A stretch of DNA of 51,079 nt from Cytobacillus horneckiae (GCF_002835735.1 NZ_PISD01000039.1:1-51079), one strand, 5' to 3'. Shown: positions 1-13,518, counted from the stretch's first letter. Translations and numbers: made by a program. Notes: generated from the sequence alone by a model not told the origin.

Positions 1-79
1 AAACTATTAGCTGGTTTAGCATCATAACAAAGAGGCTTCCCTTTATTTAAGGAAAGCTCCCTTAGCTGAATAACTTTCT

Positions 80-349
80 TTAAAATTTTAATGGTTTCCA
101 ATTAGGGTCTTTTACGTCTTTCTCATTAGGCTTTCTTACAAACTCAATACATCTTTCTTCACAAGCCCCAAATACATCATAGTTTTTTTGTGCTTGCCTT
201 AAAGAAGGGATATTTGCACCACCCTCATAATCGGAATCACTATACTGAACTCCATCATCTTCCCAAAAACAGATACTACAAATATCATAAGTTCCTGGTG
301 GTTCTTCATCTAATGTTTTATAACCACAACAAGGACAAGTATATTTCAT
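80..349 (-). CDS. CPCC family cysteine-rich small protein
   Basis: Protein of 89 residues that begins MKYTCPCCGYKTL and carries further cysteines in a DICSICFWEDD segment and at CEERC, about residues 62-66. The CPCC...CxxC arrangement followed by FWEDDGVQ is the signature of the CPCC family of small, presumably zinc-binding cytoplasmic proteins, which are common in Bacillus accessory regions. Their function is unknown; some are linked to contact-dependent toxin or immunity loci, but nothing here shows that. The gene stands alone, with no partner in the same direction nearby. The length is normal for the family and the frame is intact. Confidence 0.8.
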   Translation of the reverse strand: MKYTCPCCGYKTLDEEPPGTYDICSICFWEDDGVQYSDSDYEGGANIPSLRQAQKNYDVFGACEERCIEFVRKPNEKDVKDPNWKPLKF

Positions 350-384
350 ACAATCACCCCAATATTTAAGTATACCTCTTGTTT

Positions 385-500
385 AACTAACCTGCCCCTA
401 TATTCACATAAGAAAAAGGTTTCTTTTATGGTTTTCCTTTACTCACCCCACGATAACGAACAAGAATATATCTTTCAATTCGATTAAAACCGTAGGAATA
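385..500. repeat. Degenerate intergenic repeat, copy 1
   Basis: Shares an ACTAACCTGCCC block, a CATAAGAAAA block and a downstream CAAGAATA...TTTCAA block, in the same order and orientation, with 2000-2105. The two copies bracket the decayed EamA/LysR pair. Its identity is unknown. Confidence 0.45.
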
Positions 501-556
501 TCTGCAAATCATTATTTTTGCGGCATATTGAGTATTTCCGTCAGTTCTACAAAAAT

Positions 557-583
557 AAAAAAGTCAGCATTATTTTCGCTGAC
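557..583 (-). terminator. Intrinsic terminator-like hairpin
   Basis: Stem GTCAGC/GCTGAC with a 9-nt loop. Read on the minus strand it is followed by six T residues. No intact minus-strand gene lies just upstream, so it may be left from a lost gene. Confidence 0.5.
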
Positions 584-959
584 ATCAGATCTTATGTTAT
601 TTGTAAGCAATATAAAAGTGAAAATTTTTAATGCCACTCAAAGCAAGTAGAAATGCACCATTAAGAGTTAAAAATTTATGCCCACTTTAGTAACCATTTT
701 ATCTAACACACCCTATTCTTGTTAGAATATTGTTGTCTTCATCGTTACAATTTAAAGTTATTTAGCTAATGTTCATTGATTATAAATACTTTATTAACTC
801 AGCGAGAATACCTTTGTTGATGATCTTAGTCTGTTGATTCTGGCTCGCAATAATTGAACGCTAGCCTATAATTTTTACAGCCTTTAATGGATTATAAATT
901 TTTAACTCTCATCATCCTTAATAAAAGATTATGATACTTCAATTCTAATAGAAAAGAGC

Positions 960-1560
960 TTAGGTGCGCCTACGCTCTTTTTTATATTTAATCTTAGTTC
1001 TTTTCTTAGCAAATAATTTTTCAATATAACCTGTTCCAAATAAAACACCACCTACTATGAATACAAATCCAACTAATTGAGGAGTAGTAATTTTCTCATT
1101 TAGGAAAAGCGCAGAAAATACAAGGCCAAAGAATGGAACAAAATTATTAAATATAGCCGTTTGTCCTGCTCCAATCTGTTGAATAGCAGCATTATAGACT
1201 ATATAACCGACGCCAGTTGCCAATACTCCCGAAATAATAAATAACAAATATACATATAAAGGGGCTGAAGTCATTTGATTGATTCCTGTTGGTTCAGTTA
1301 TAAGACTAATTAGGAATAAACCAATGGAACCAACTAAAAACATAATTGTTGTTAACTGTTTGGAATCAAGCTTTTCTGTTGCTTTTTTTACAAAAATAAA
1401 ACTAAGTGCTTGGACAAACATCGCCAAAAACAAAACGAATTCTCCCAATGAAAGGTTTATCTAAAAAGCTCCGCCTTGAATAAAAAAGACCCCAGTGAAA
1501 TGCGAGAATTATACCTAAAGATTTCCATGCGGTTAATCTTTCTCCTAAATATTCCTGTAG
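960..1560 (-). pseudogene. EamA/DMT-family transporter, broken (C-terminal half remains)
   Basis: The open frame from 1448 down to 960 encodes about five membrane helices typical of the second EamA domain of drug/metabolite transporters, including the AGQTAIFNNFVPFFG region. EamA proteins normally have ten helices (about 300 residues). Reading upstream in the same frame, GVFFIQGGAF leads into an in-frame TAG. Further upstream ERLTAWKSLGIILAF is recoverable only in another frame, so there is at least one stop and one frameshift. Homology ends at about 1560, exactly where a LysR fragment begins on the other strand. The gene is read as non-functional, the relic of one partner of a divergent transporter/regulator pair. 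Confidence 0.8.
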
Positions 1561-1561
1561 T

Positions 1562-1876
1562 TGGAGACCAATATTCGAAGAGTATCTATATAAAGAGGGG
1601 AAAGGAGATTTTTTTAAAATAGAACTACCTAGTATAGAAGCGATTAAAAAATGTATCCTATGTGGACTAGGAAAATGTATGCTCCCCCATTTTACAATAA
1701 ATAAAGAAATGGAGAATGGGGAATTCAGTGGAGAAAAACTAAATAAAACTAAAAGTCCAATAGCTATTTACATAGCTACACACAAAAATAAATGGCGGTC
1801 TATAAATTTGAATACTTTTATAGATTATTTAAATAATTATCAAAAAACTAATAAGAAATATACAGTGCCTTCTTAA
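1562..1876 (+). pseudogene. LysR-family regulator, C-terminal fragment only
   Basis: An open frame from 1562 reads FEEYLYKEGKGDFF...SIEAIKKCILCGLGKCMLPHF and on to the stop at 1876. This is the distal part of a LysR substrate-binding domain: the SIEAIKxCxxxGLGxxxLP signature marks helix and strand around the effector pocket. The winged-helix DNA-binding domain and the first half of the sensor domain are missing, about 190 residues. There is no ribosome-binding site or proper start; the internal ATG at 1679 is not credible. With the EamA relic next door it forms the classical divergent LysR-EamA arrangement after an internal deletion. Confidence 0.75.
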
Positions 1877-1999
1877 TTGTGGAAATTTGTTGTAGTGAAT
1901 CGCCTCCCAATATTTAAAATGAAAGCACATATGAGAATTTGACGGAGAAAATAGCTATGGGGCAATTCAGATACTGCATAGTTCGTCTACAATTATTAT

Positions 2000-2105
2000 A
2001 CTAACCTGCCCTTTTGTTCCATAAGAAAAGGACAATACCACTGACCCGAGTATAGCCCTCTTTAGTTCAACAAGAATAATTCATTTTTCAAATCTAACTA
2101 ACGTT
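2000..2105. repeat. Degenerate intergenic repeat, copy 2
   Basis: Second copy of the element at 385-500, with the same blocks in the same order (ACTAACCTGCCC, CATAAGAAAA, ACAAGAATA). It lies in the 1877-2159 gap, which otherwise shows no gene. Confidence 0.45.
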
Positions 2106-2159
2106 TTTTCGGATATGTTAATTTCGTCAATAGCAAAATAATTGATTTGGAGAGTAATT

Positions 2160-2240
2160 GCACCTTCCTGTTTTTCAGCCTCTGAGGAATTCATTTTTCT
2201 TTGAAAGATTTTTTAAGCCTTCAATTTTTATTAGTTCCAT
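2160..2240 (-). pseudogene. 5' stub of an ABC transporter ATP-binding gene
   Basis: From the ATG at 2240 the minus strand reads MELIKIEGLKNLSKKNEFLRG and then a stop. In a shifted frame a GAITL segment follows. This matches the first strands of ABC ATPases (pattern xLIKIEGLxKSFxKNEVLRG...EGAITLL, just ahead of Walker A). Walker A and everything after it are gone. In Bacillus, PadR-DUF1048-DUF1048 clusters are commonly followed by an ABC ATPase and permease, so position and orientation fit. The stretch is short, so the assignment rests on pattern plus context. Confidence 0.45.
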
Positions 2241-2350
2241 TTTGATTCTTCTTTCATTTCCTACATTTCTCGAACACGACCGATACTTTCGAGTTTTGGA
2301 GGTTAGAAAAATCATTAGCCAAAAGCTAGATAAAATTTTGCAGCCAAGTA

Positions 2351-2692
2351 CTACGTTCCTTTATTTTTCATAGCCTTATCGACTTTTTGATTGACCGCTT
2401 CTTGATAGAGATCAGCGTATGTTTTTGACTCTTCAAGCAGCCCATCGCAGAAAGCAGCAACGTCTGTTCCTGTGACTTCAAGCACGCCTTTCCCAGCAGC
2501 TGCGCCTTCTTCAAAGAAGCTGAGAATTTCCAAGAGCAGTCCGATACCTTCGTTTAGCTCAACAGGACCGACTTTGAAGAGATATTTTTCGATCTCTTTA
2601 TAGACAATTTGGTAATCTTGTGGAAGCGCTTTGACACGCGAAACATGGGCTCTCCATTCTTTTTTGCCTTCGATAATTTTTTTGATACTCAT
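2351..2692 (-). CDS. DUF1048 family protein (distal copy)
   Basis: 113 residues, all-helical, soluble. Contains the family pattern LPxDYxxVYKEIxKYxF...LLEILSFFEEGAAAGKGVLEVTGxDVAAFCD. DUF1048 proteins have no established biochemical role; they usually sit behind a PadR-type repressor and beside ABC transporters. The ATG overlaps the stop of the previous gene as ATGA, and an AGGAGGG ribosome-binding site sits inside the end of that gene, so the two are translationally coupled. The frame is intact and of normal length. Confidence 0.8.
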   Translation of the reverse strand: MSIKKIIEGKKEWRAHVSRVKALPQDYQIVYKEIEKYLFKVGPVELNEGIGLLLEILSFFEEGAAAGKGVLEVTGTDVAAFCDGLLEESKTYADLYQEAVNQKVDKAMKNKGT

Positions 2693-3042
2693 TTCAGCCC
2701 TCCTAATTTTCTTGCTACGTTCTTGTTGAGTTGATCACGCCATTTATCTCTATAAGTTTTTGCACCTTCGTCACCAACAAGCGCTGAGCAGAAGCCATTG
2801 ATATCATCTCCTAGTACTTCTTCGATGCTCTGGCCGTCTGCTGATGTAACTTCAAGCAGTTCAAGAGCACTGTCAAGTATCGGCATCAGATTACGACCGG
2901 TGAAATCTCCGTGAATCCAGAGATTACTTTTAATTTCATTCCAAGCAGTTTGATATTCAGCTGGCAAAACTTTTGCTCGTGCCTCAAAACCTTTCATTTC
3001 TTTAGTCATATCGCTACCGGTTATTTTTTCTAAAAAATTCAT
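2689..3042 (-). CDS. DUF1048 family protein (proximal copy)
   Basis: 117 residues. It has the DUF1048 elements LPAEYQTAWNEIKSNLWIHGD, LELLEVTSADGQSIEEVLGDDINGFCSALV and a basic C-terminal helix. It diverges from the 2351-2692 protein, so the tandem arrangement is an old duplication rather than a recent copy. It overlaps that gene by 4 bp, indicating co-transcription. Upstream lie a frameshifted third copy and a promoter with an inverted repeat. The expected PadR regulator is absent from this locus, so it may be unregulated or controlled in trans. Confidence 0.8.
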   Translation of the reverse strand: MNFLEKITGSDMTKEMKGFEARAKVLPAEYQTAWNEIKSNLWIHGDFTGRNLMPILDSALELLEVTSADGQSIEEVLGDDINGFCSALVGDEGAKTYRDKWRDQLNKNVARKLGGLK

Positions 3043-3084
3043 TGTCGTCTCCTTTAAGATACTAAGCTGTTCAGCAAAGTTCTA

Positions 3085-3340
3085 TTATTTAATCGCATCG
3101 TTGAGTTTTTAACATTGCTTATCAACCCACGATTTTGCATCAATGACGAGATCATACAGAAGGCTGCTACGTCGTTGCCAATACCTGCTTTAACGCGCTT
3201 GCCATCGGCTGCGGCTTCTTCAAGAAAGTCGATGATGTGATGAAAGACGAATTTCATTTCTTGCCAATCCGTCACGACGCCAATGTTCCAGAAATATTTT
3301 TGTAGGCGCTGTAGTAGTCTTCAGGTAAGGCATTTGTATT
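3085..3340 (-). pseudogene. DUF1048 family, third copy, frameshifted
   Basis: Three frames must be stitched to recover the family sequence. ALPEDYYSAYKNI comes first; then, after a shift, WNIGVVTDWQEMKFVFHHIIDFLEEAAADGKRVKAGIGNDVAAFC in two consecutive parts; then, after another shift, DLVIDAKSWVDKQ, a stop, and KLNDAIK ending near 3085. The middle segment alone stays open (3054-3275) but is only a fragment with a nonsense tail. The length of the reconstructed product would match its two intact neighbours. This is the promoter-proximal member of the cluster and has decayed. Confidence 0.75.
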
Positions 3341-3382
3341 TTACTAAATTTTATTCAGTACTATGTTTCACAGGTATTTAGT

Positions 3383-3430
3383 GTTACTAATTACTAGTAT
3401 ATAGTAACGCATACTAGATTAGCTTGTCAA
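3383..3430 (-). promoter_or_regulatory. Promoter overlapped by an inverted repeat, ahead of the DUF1048 cluster
   Basis: On the minus strand TTGACA (3430-3425) is followed after 18 bp by TACTAT (3406-3401), a fair sigma-A promoter. A 7-bp inverted repeat, GTTACTA (3383-3389) and TAGTAAC (3402-3408), overlaps the -10 element and would suit a dimeric repressor. PadR-type proteins usually control such clusters, but no PadR gene is visible here. The repressor identity is inference. Confidence 0.5.
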
Positions 3431-3445
3431 GAATAGAAATACTCG

Positions 3446-3465
3446 AAAAAACCCGTTATCACGGG
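3446..3465 (-). terminator. Intrinsic terminator
   Basis: Stem CCCGT/ACGGG with a 4-nt loop. On the minus strand it is followed by six T residues. It would stop read-through from the ssrA side before the DUF1048 promoter. Confidence 0.65.
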
Positions 3466-3665
3466 CTCTCTAATTTACAGAATGAGCATATTATTGTTGA
3501 GTCTATTATTTTGAAGGGATTGTTGTTTTAAGGACATTAGTTCTTATAAGTGTTAAACATCTTTATTACCTCTATACAGCTCGAGAGTAATTTTAAAATT
3601 CAAAAATGTAAATTATACTATTTAGCAAACCAAATCATTAAAGTATAAGTTTTCCGAAAACAAAA

Positions 3666-3703
3666 TAAAGCATAAACCTACCAGTTGGCAGATTTATGCT
3701 TTA
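3666..3703 (-). terminator. Long hairpin downstream of ssrA, possible back-up terminator
   Basis: Perfect 11-bp stem TAAAGCATAAA/TTTATGCTTTA, with further pairing inside (CT.CCA/TGG.AG). On the minus strand it is followed by TTTTGTTTT. It lies 20 bp beyond the ssrA terminator. Between it and 3466 I see no gene. Confidence 0.45.
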
Positions 3704-3716
3704 CGTCACATAGAAA

Positions 3717-3746
3717 TTAAAAAACCACCAAATATGTATTTGGTGG
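3717..3746 (-). terminator. ssrA terminator built on the tmRNA 3' end
   Basis: On the minus strand CCACCAAATA is followed by its complement TATTTGGTGG and a run of six T residues. The 5' arm of the hairpin contains the terminal CCA of the tmRNA, so the primary transcript must be processed to free the acceptor end. Confidence 0.75.
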
Positions 3747-4100
3747 AGACGGAGGGAGTCGAACCCTCGTCCAGAAATATCGGCACTTAAGCTTCTACGA
3801 GTGTAGTCGATATATTCGCGTTTCGCTGCTTCTTTTGCCTATCGACGGGCGTCCGGGCAGCTAGTCTGGTTATTCTCTTCCTTCATCCTCAGACGGTGGA
3901 ATCCGGCGTAGCCCACTTAAGTTGAGTCCCTTACCCTACCACATGGGCGATGGAGGGAGGAACCGCTAAAGGCCTATTAGGCAGCTAAAGCGAAGTTGTT
4001 TTGTTGTTTGCCAGTTATAGGCGTTGACGTTTTAACGAGGCCGATCCCCTCGACTCGCAACCTAAGCTCGAACTATCCCTGTCGAATCCGTAGCGTCCCC
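3741..4100 (-). ncRNA. ssrA: tmRNA (10Sa RNA)
   Basis: About 360 nt, with the tRNA-Ala-like ends: 5' GGGGACGCTACGGATTCGAC and a 3' end ...CTCCACCA including a TPsiC arm. The reading frame after the resume codon encodes the proteolysis tag GKQQNNFALAA followed by TAA. The tag ends in the ALAA degron recognised by ClpXP, and its composition is of the Bacillus type. With SmpB, encoded immediately upstream in the same direction, it rescues ribosomes stalled on broken messages. RNase R, two genes upstream, degrades the released message and helps tmRNA turnover in other bacteria. Confidence 0.95.
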
Positions 4101-4153
4101 ATTATAAAAAATGAAGCTCTTCGGAATGCTCGAAATAGATGAGCACTAGATTG

Positions 4154-4208
4154 TGTCACTTCTTTGATGTGACAATTATTATTATAGCATATTATCATCA
4201 AAATACAA
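4154..4208 (-). promoter_or_regulatory. ssrA promoter with an adjacent inverted repeat
   Basis: Minus-strand TTGTAT (4208-4203), 16-bp spacer, consensus TATAAT (4186-4181). The mature tmRNA begins about 80 nt downstream, so a 5' leader is removed by processing. Directly after the -10 lies the inverted repeat TGTCAC/GTGACA (4154-4174, 9-nt loop), which may be an operator or a leader hairpin. Confidence 0.6.
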
Positions 4209-4226
4209 TTGTAAGCTTTTGGATAT

Positions 4227-4694
4227 TTACATTTTCTGTCTTTCACGGAATGCCCGCTCGACTTCACGCTTCGCTTCTTTCTTTTTCAAGTCCTCACGCT
4301 TGTCGTACTTCTTTTTACCCTTTGCAAGGCCAACTAAAACCTTAGCATAGCCGTTTTTCAAATAAAGCTTTAATGTCACAAGCGCATAGCCTGATTCTTT
4401 CGTTAAGCCTATAAGCTTGCTAATTTCTTTATTATGAAGAAGGAGTTTTCTTGTTCTTAATGGGTCATGATTATATCGATTTCCCTGTTCATATGGGCTG
4501 ACATGCATCCCGATTAGAAAAATCTCCCCATTTATTATTCGAGCATATGAGTCCTTTAAATTCACTCTTCCGTTACGAATAGATTTAATCTCTGTGCCTT
4601 GAAGCACGATTCCCGCTTCATATGTATCTTCAACAGAGTAATCGTGGTAAGCTTTCTTATTTTGTGCGATTGTTTTTCCAGCACCTTTTGGCAT
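4227..4694 (-). CDS. smpB: SsrA-binding protein SmpB
   Basis: 155 residues, the usual length. It contains the OB-fold core with [29 protein letters not shown] near the N-terminus, the [10 protein letters not shown] segment, and a basic tail ending [18 protein letters not shown] that enters the ribosomal decoding centre and mRNA channel during trans-translation. It delivers Ala-tmRNA to stalled ribosomes with EF-Tu. Its own target RNA, ssrA, lies 126 bp downstream of the stop in the same direction but has its own promoter. smpB follows rnr in the conserved rnr-smpB-ssrA order. Confidence 0.97.
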   Translation of the reverse strand: MPKGAGKTIAQNKKAYHDYSVEDTYEAGIVLQGTEIKSIRNGRVNLKDSYARIINGEIFLIGMHVSPYEQGNRYNHDPLRTRKLLLHNKEISKLIGLTKESGYALVTLKLYLKNGYAKVLVGLAKGKKKYDKREDLKKKEAKREVERAFRERQKM

Positions 4695-4761
4695 GTTGCT
4701 TCCCCCTTGCCTTTACAAAAACATCTTCATTTTATTTTAGCAAATTACTTTCTGAAGAGGA

Positions 4762-4797
4762 AGAGAGCCGACTGTTGCATTGAAGGCTCTCTTTTTA
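4762..4797. terminator. Hairpin between rnr and smpB
   Basis: Stem AGAGAGCC/GGCTCTCT with a T-rich tail on the plus side only. On the minus strand, the direction of rnr and smpB, the tail is TTCCTCTTC, so it would terminate weakly. It may attenuate rather than end rnr transcription. Confidence 0.4.
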
Positions 4798-4803
4798 TTT
4801 TCT

Positions 4804-7140
4804 TTATTTTTTCTTCTTCCGTTTTGCTTTTGGCGCATTTTCATAAAACTTTTTATTCTTCTTTTTCTTTTTACGTTCCCCTGGCTTGCTGCTTTTACCG
4901 CCTTGATCCTCTTTACCACGTCGCGGCTTTTTATCGCTGCTGCCTGTTTTAAAAACCTTAGGCTGCGCTGATTTTTCCCTGCGTGGTGTCCCCTTCATGC
5001 CTACAATTTCAAAATCGATAGAACGTTCATCTTTGTTTACATTAATCACACGTACAGTAATTTCATCACCAATTCGGAAAACATTGCCTGTACGCTCTCC
5101 AATCATGGCTAATTGGCGCTCTTCATAGCGATAGTAGTCATCTGTCATATAGCTGACATGAATCAGCCCTTCAATGGTATTTGGCAATTCGACAAACATT
5201 CCGAAGTTAGTAACTGAACTGATGATACCATCGTACTCGACGCCGATTTTGTCCATCATATATTCGGCTTTCTTTAATTCATCTGTTTCACGTTCCGCAT
5301 CTACTGCTCTGCGTTCCATATTTGACGAATGATCGGCTATATCAGGAAGGATGCTATCCCATTTTTCCTGAGTTGCTGAATCAAGCTTGCCTTCGATTAA
5401 ATAAGTACGAATTAAGCGATGAACAATTAAGTCAGGGTATCGGCGTATAGGAGATGTAAAATGAGTATAGAACTCAGTTGACAAGCCAAAGTGTCCTAAA
5501 CTTTCCGGATCATATTTTGCCTGCTGCATGGAACGCAGCATGACTGTTGAAATGACCATTTCCTCAGGCTTTCCTTGTACCTCTTCAATAATTTCCTGCA
5601 ATGCACGCGGATGAATAGCGTTCGCCGTTCCTTTCACGATATAGCCGAAGTTGGTGATAAACTCGAAAAACCTTCTCAGTTTATCTTCTTTAGGATCTTC
5701 GTGGATACGGTAAATAAACGGTACATCCATCCAATGGAAATGCTCAGCTACAGTCTCATTTGCCGCAAGCATAAACTCTTCAATCAATTTTTCCGCAACA
5801 GAACGTTCTCTTATGACAACATCCTGAGGCGCTCCATCCTGATCTACCAGTACTTTTGCTTCCTTAAAGTCAAAATCAATCGCGCCTCGATGCATTCTCT
5901 TCGTGCGCAGAACTTGCGCAAGCTCTTCCATTAGCTGAAACATTGGCACAAGCGCTTTATAGCGCTCGATTAGTTCCTCGTCCTTGTCTTCTAATATTTT
6001 GTTCACATCAGAGTAAGTCATTCTTTCCGTCGTTTTAATTACACTTTGGAAAATTTCGTGATTAACGACTTCTCCTTCTGAAGTGATTTCCATTTCACAT
6101 GAAAGGGTGAGGCGGTCAACCTTTGGATTTAATGAACAGATTCCGTTTGATAAACGATGGGGGATCATCGGTATGACGCGGTCGACTAAATATACACTTG
6201 TTGCACGGTCGGCTGCCTCTGCATCAATTGCAGAATTTTCCTGCACGTAGTAAGTAACATCAGCAATATGGACGCCAAGTTTATAGTTACCGTTTTCTAA
6301 TTTCGTTACGGTTACTGCATCATCAAGGTCCTTAGCATCTGCGCCATCAATGGTTACAATTGTTTGATTTCTTAAGTCTCTGCGATTTTCAATTTCTTTT
6401 TCAGAAATTTGCTCTGGTGTTTGTTCCGCTTGCTCCAAAACATCGCTTGGAAATTCCATAGGCAATCCATGTTTATGGATAATGGATAAAATATCGACGC
6501 CAGGGTCGTTTTTATGGCCAAGGATTTCCGTTACTTCTCCCTCTGCGCTCTTTCTTCCTTCAGGATAAGTAGTCAGCTTCACAACCACTTTGTGGCCTTC
6601 TACCGCTCCTTTAGAAGCAGCTTTAGGGATAAAAATATCACTGGCAAACTTTTTATCGTCCGGTATAACAAATCCGAAATGCTTGCTTTCGGTGTATGTA
6701 CCAACAATTTGCTGTACGCCACGTTCAAGTATGCGAACGACGGTTCCTTCCCGTCTCTGTCCTGAGCTCTCAGAAGAAACACGAGCAAGCACAATATCTC
6801 CGTGCATCGCATTATTCGTTTCATTTGGCGGGATAAAAATATCATCCATTCCCGGCTCATCCGGTATAACAAAAGCAAAGCCTTTTGCATGGCCGGAAAG
6901 CTTTCCCCGAATCAGATTCATTTTTTCCGGGAGTCCGTAGCGATTGCTTCTTGTTCTGACTACCAGTCCTCTTTCCTCCATTAAAACGAGTGCTTTAACG
7001 AAGTCCTTGAATTGTGAAGAGTCCTCAATGCCGAATGCCTCTTCCATTTCCTGTACAGTTAATGGTTTATATGCTTCGTCTTTCATATAATTTAACAGCT
7101 GATCAATCAGCTCTTTTGAATTGTTTTCCACGTTATACAT
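4804..7140 (-). CDS. rnr: Ribonuclease R
   Basis: 778 residues, RNase II/R family, a processive 3'-to-5' exoribonuclease that unwinds structured RNA. Order of domains: an N-terminal winged-helix-like region (about 1-70), two cold-shock OB folds (about 70-230), the RNB catalytic domain with the metal-binding signature [16 protein letters not shown] near residues 263-278 and [18 protein letters not shown], then an S1 domain (about 625-705, [26 protein letters not shown]). A very lysine-rich tail, [22 protein letters not shown], ends the protein; such tails bind RNA and ribosomes. It decays defective mRNA released by tmRNA. It lies 21 bp after est in the order secG-est-rnr-smpB. Confidence 0.97.
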   Translation of the reverse strand: MYNVENNSKELIDQLLNYMKDEAYKPLTVQEMEEAFGIEDSSQFKDFVKALVLMEERGLVVRTRSNRYGLPEKMNLIRGKLSGHAKGFAFVIPDEPGMDDIFIPPNETNNAMHGDIVLARVSSESSGQRREGTVVRILERGVQQIVGTYTESKHFGFVIPDDKKFASDIFIPKAASKGAVEGHKVVVKLTTYPEGRKSAEGEVTEILGHKNDPGVDILSIIHKHGLPMEFPSDVLEQAEQTPEQISEKEIENRRDLRNQTIVTIDGADAKDLDDAVTVTKLENGNYKLGVHIADVTYYVQENSAIDAEAADRATSVYLVDRVIPMIPHRLSNGICSLNPKVDRLTLSCEMEITSEGEVVNHEIFQSVIKTTERMTYSDVNKILEDKDEELIERYKALVPMFQLMEELAQVLRTKRMHRGAIDFDFKEAKVLVDQDGAPQDVVIRERSVAEKLIEEFMLAANETVAEHFHWMDVPFIYRIHEDPKEDKLRRFFEFITNFGYIVKGTANAIHPRALQEIIEEVQGKPEEMVISTVMLRSMQQAKYDPESLGHFGLSTEFYTHFTSPIRRYPDLIVHRLIRTYLIEGKLDSATQEKWDSILPDIADHSSNMERRAVDAERETDELKKAEYMMDKIGVEYDGIISSVTNFGMFVELPNTIEGLIHVSYMTDDYYRYEERQLAMIGERTGNVFRIGDEITVRVINVNKDERSIDFEIVGMKGTPRREKSAQPKVFKTGSSDKKPRRGKEDQGGKSSKPGERKKKKKNKKFYENAPKAKRKKKK

Positions 7141-7161
7141 CCCTCCTCTAGGGTTCTATTA

Positions 7162-7908
7162 TTATTCTTGCCAATCCAGCTGCTCTAGAAACTGATAAAC
7201 ATCTTCATGCAGCTGATCTCGTTCTTTATCTAATGTGATGACATGCCCAGATTCTTCATACCATTTAATTTGCTTATGATCATTTTCAACTTCGTTATAG
7301 ATAATATTAGCGCTATCCGTATTGATCATATGGTCTTCCCTTGATTGAACAACGAAAGTAGGGGAATAAATCATATCTACATTGCCTCTTACATCTGCAA
7401 TTAATTCTTGCAGCGCTTTTAGCGTATTCATCGGTGTTTGTTTGAATTCACCAACTTCTTCCTCGATTTGTTCTACTGACTTTCCTTCAAGCTTCTTATA
7501 TTGTCTCGCATAATCAACAACATTTTCATACATGACTTCTTCACTCTTTATATACATCGGCGCACACATCGTAACAATACCCTTTACAGGTACAGTGTAA
7601 CCCAATTTTAGTGAAAATACGCCACCTAGCGATAATCCCGCAACAGCAATTTCTTCATGTCCTTTTTCTTTTAGTAAATTGTAGCCGTTCATCACATCAG
7701 ACCACCAATCTTCAGGACCGGTATGAACTAATTCCTCAGGCGGCACTCCATGGCCTTTATATAATGGTGCGTGGCATGTATAGCCTTTTCCCTCTAAGAA
7801 TCTTGCCATCATCCGTACATCTGCTGTATTTCCAGTAAAACCGTGCAGAAGCAGCACAGCTCGTTTTCCTTTTCCAAAAGTAAAAGGTTTTGGTGCAACT
7901 ACTTTCAT
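7162..7908 (-). CDS. est: Carboxylesterase, alpha/beta hydrolase (Est/YvaK type)
   Basis: 248 residues when started at the second of two adjacent ATG codons, which sits 8 nt after an AAAGGAG site. Alpha/beta hydrolase fold with oxyanion motif [15 protein letters not shown], nucleophile elbow [14 protein letters not shown] (catalytic Ser), an acid in SREDHMIN and the catalytic His in [15 protein letters not shown]. It closely follows the known Bacillus/Geobacillus carboxylesterase family that hydrolyses short-chain esters; the physiological substrate is unknown. It lies between secG and rnr, an arrangement conserved in Bacillus. Confidence 0.93.
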   Translation of the reverse strand: MKVVAPKPFTFGKGKRAVLLLHGFTGNTADVRMMARFLEGKGYTCHAPLYKGHGVPPEELVHTGPEDWWSDVMNGYNLLKEKGHEEIAVAGLSLGGVFSLKLGYTVPVKGIVTMCAPMYIKSEEVMYENVVDYARQYKKLEGKSVEQIEEEVGEFKQTPMNTLKALQELIADVRGNVDMIYSPTFVVQSREDHMINTDSANIIYNEVENDHKQIKWYEESGHVITLDKERDQLHEDVYQFLEQLDWQE

Positions 7909-8005
7909 CATTTAAACTCCTTTATCAATCAAACGTGTTATGTATTTATTTTTATCAAAGAATGGCTTTGCAATCCATTAATAAGAATTCCCCAGCAGGC
8001 AAAAT

Positions 8006-8030
8006 AAAAACCTGACCCTTGAAGGCCAGG
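8006..8030 (-). terminator. Terminator after secG
   Basis: Minus-strand stem CCTGGCC/GGGTCAGG (one mismatch, 6-nt loop), followed by TTTTTATTTT. It lies between the secG stop and est, so est-rnr-smpB may rely on read-through or on a promoter in the gap. Confidence 0.7.
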
Positions 8031-8045
8031 CATTTATTCTAATCA

Positions 8046-8279
8046 TTATAGTGCAAAGTACGAAACGGCAATCGTTAAGATAAAGAATAGTACTGCAAGC
8101 ACCACTGTAATTCGGTGTAGAATCAAATCCAAACCGCGGGCTTTTTGCTTTCCAAAAAGCTGCTCAGCTCCACCTGAAATCGCACCTGAAAGACCTGCAC
8201 TTTTACCAGATTGAAGAAGTACAACAACAATTAAACCGATGGATACAATGATTAGTAATGTGATCAATAAAGCATGCAT
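8046..8279 (-). CDS. secG: Preprotein translocase subunit SecG
   Basis: 77 residues with two membrane helices (about 3-24 and 54-76) and the conserved loop [31 protein letters not shown] between them, characteristic of SecG. It associates with SecYE in the cytoplasmic membrane and stimulates SecA-driven export, which the large secreted protease encoded further on would use. It is a single gene with its own terminator just downstream. The position next to est and rnr is the normal Bacillus one. Confidence 0.95.
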   Translation of the reverse strand: MHALLITLLIIVSIGLIVVVLLQSGKSAGLSGAISGGAEQLFGKQKARGLDLILHRITVVLAVLFFILTIAVSYFAL

Positions 8280-8475
8280 GAAGCCACCTCCAGATTACGT
8301 CCAATATAACATTATTTTAAATTTATCATATTTTGGATGGATAAACAATAACGAACAAAGTGTAATTCATTATTTATGTGCAATTGGCTAGGAATGCTGA
8401 TGATAATTATTAAGGTTTCTGTTTTTATTAATTGAAATATACGATTGACTCTTAGGGTAATCTTTAAGTTTGTTA

Positions 8476-8508
8476 GGAAAAAACCCCTTGTAATTATACA
8501 AGGGGTTT
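8476..8508 (-). terminator. Terminator of the glycolytic operon (after eno)
   Basis: Perfect 12-bp stem AAACCCCTTGTA/TACAAGGGGTTT with a 4-nt loop. On the minus strand it continues into a T run. It is placed 6 bp after the eno stop codon. The 8280-8475 gap to secG shows no gene. Confidence 0.9.
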
Positions 8509-8513
8509 GCTGA

Positions 8514-9845
<1,332 letters not shown>

Positions 9846-9884
9846 TTAATAATGTCGAACCTTGTATCTTTTTGTAGATTTATG

Positions 9885-9969
9885 TAGGTGACAGGTACCT
9901 ATGCCACCGTGAATAAAGTGCATTGTTCCTCCATTAGTCGATAGATGGAAATTTGGAGGTGACAGGCAC

Positions 9970-9973
<4 letters not shown>
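9885..9973. repeat. Two GGTGACAGG(T/C)ACC units in the gpmI-eno gap
   Basis: AGGTGACAGGTACCTA (about 9886) and AGGTGACAGGCACCTA (about 9957) stand 70 bp apart in the same orientation. The same core occurs at 37656-37719 and 51058-51079. Each unit is a partial palindrome. The second one ends inside the last codons of gpmI. The element type is not identified. Confidence 0.7.
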
Positions 9974-13469
<3,496 letters not shown>

Positions 13470-13518
13470 AGAAAAGGGCCCTCCTAAATATAATGATAGA
13501 CTATTTTCTAGTTAGCTG

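Larger units (their letters stand above)
350..959. other. 610-bp gap without an intact gene
   Basis: No convincing coding frame on either strand. It contains a minus-strand terminator-like hairpin (557-583) and a degenerate repeat (385-500) that recurs at 2000-2105. The rest is AT-rich with stops in all frames and probably represents decayed DNA. Confidence 0.5.

Noticed and set aside
1679..1876. Separate 65-residue gene
   Set aside because: Homology continues upstream of its ATG to 1562 as a LysR effector-domain fragment, and no ribosome-binding site precedes it.
2158..2373. 71-residue plus-strand open frame
   Set aside because: Overlaps the end of the DUF1048 gene and the ABC stub on the other strand, lacks a ribosome-binding site and has a composition of antisense translation.
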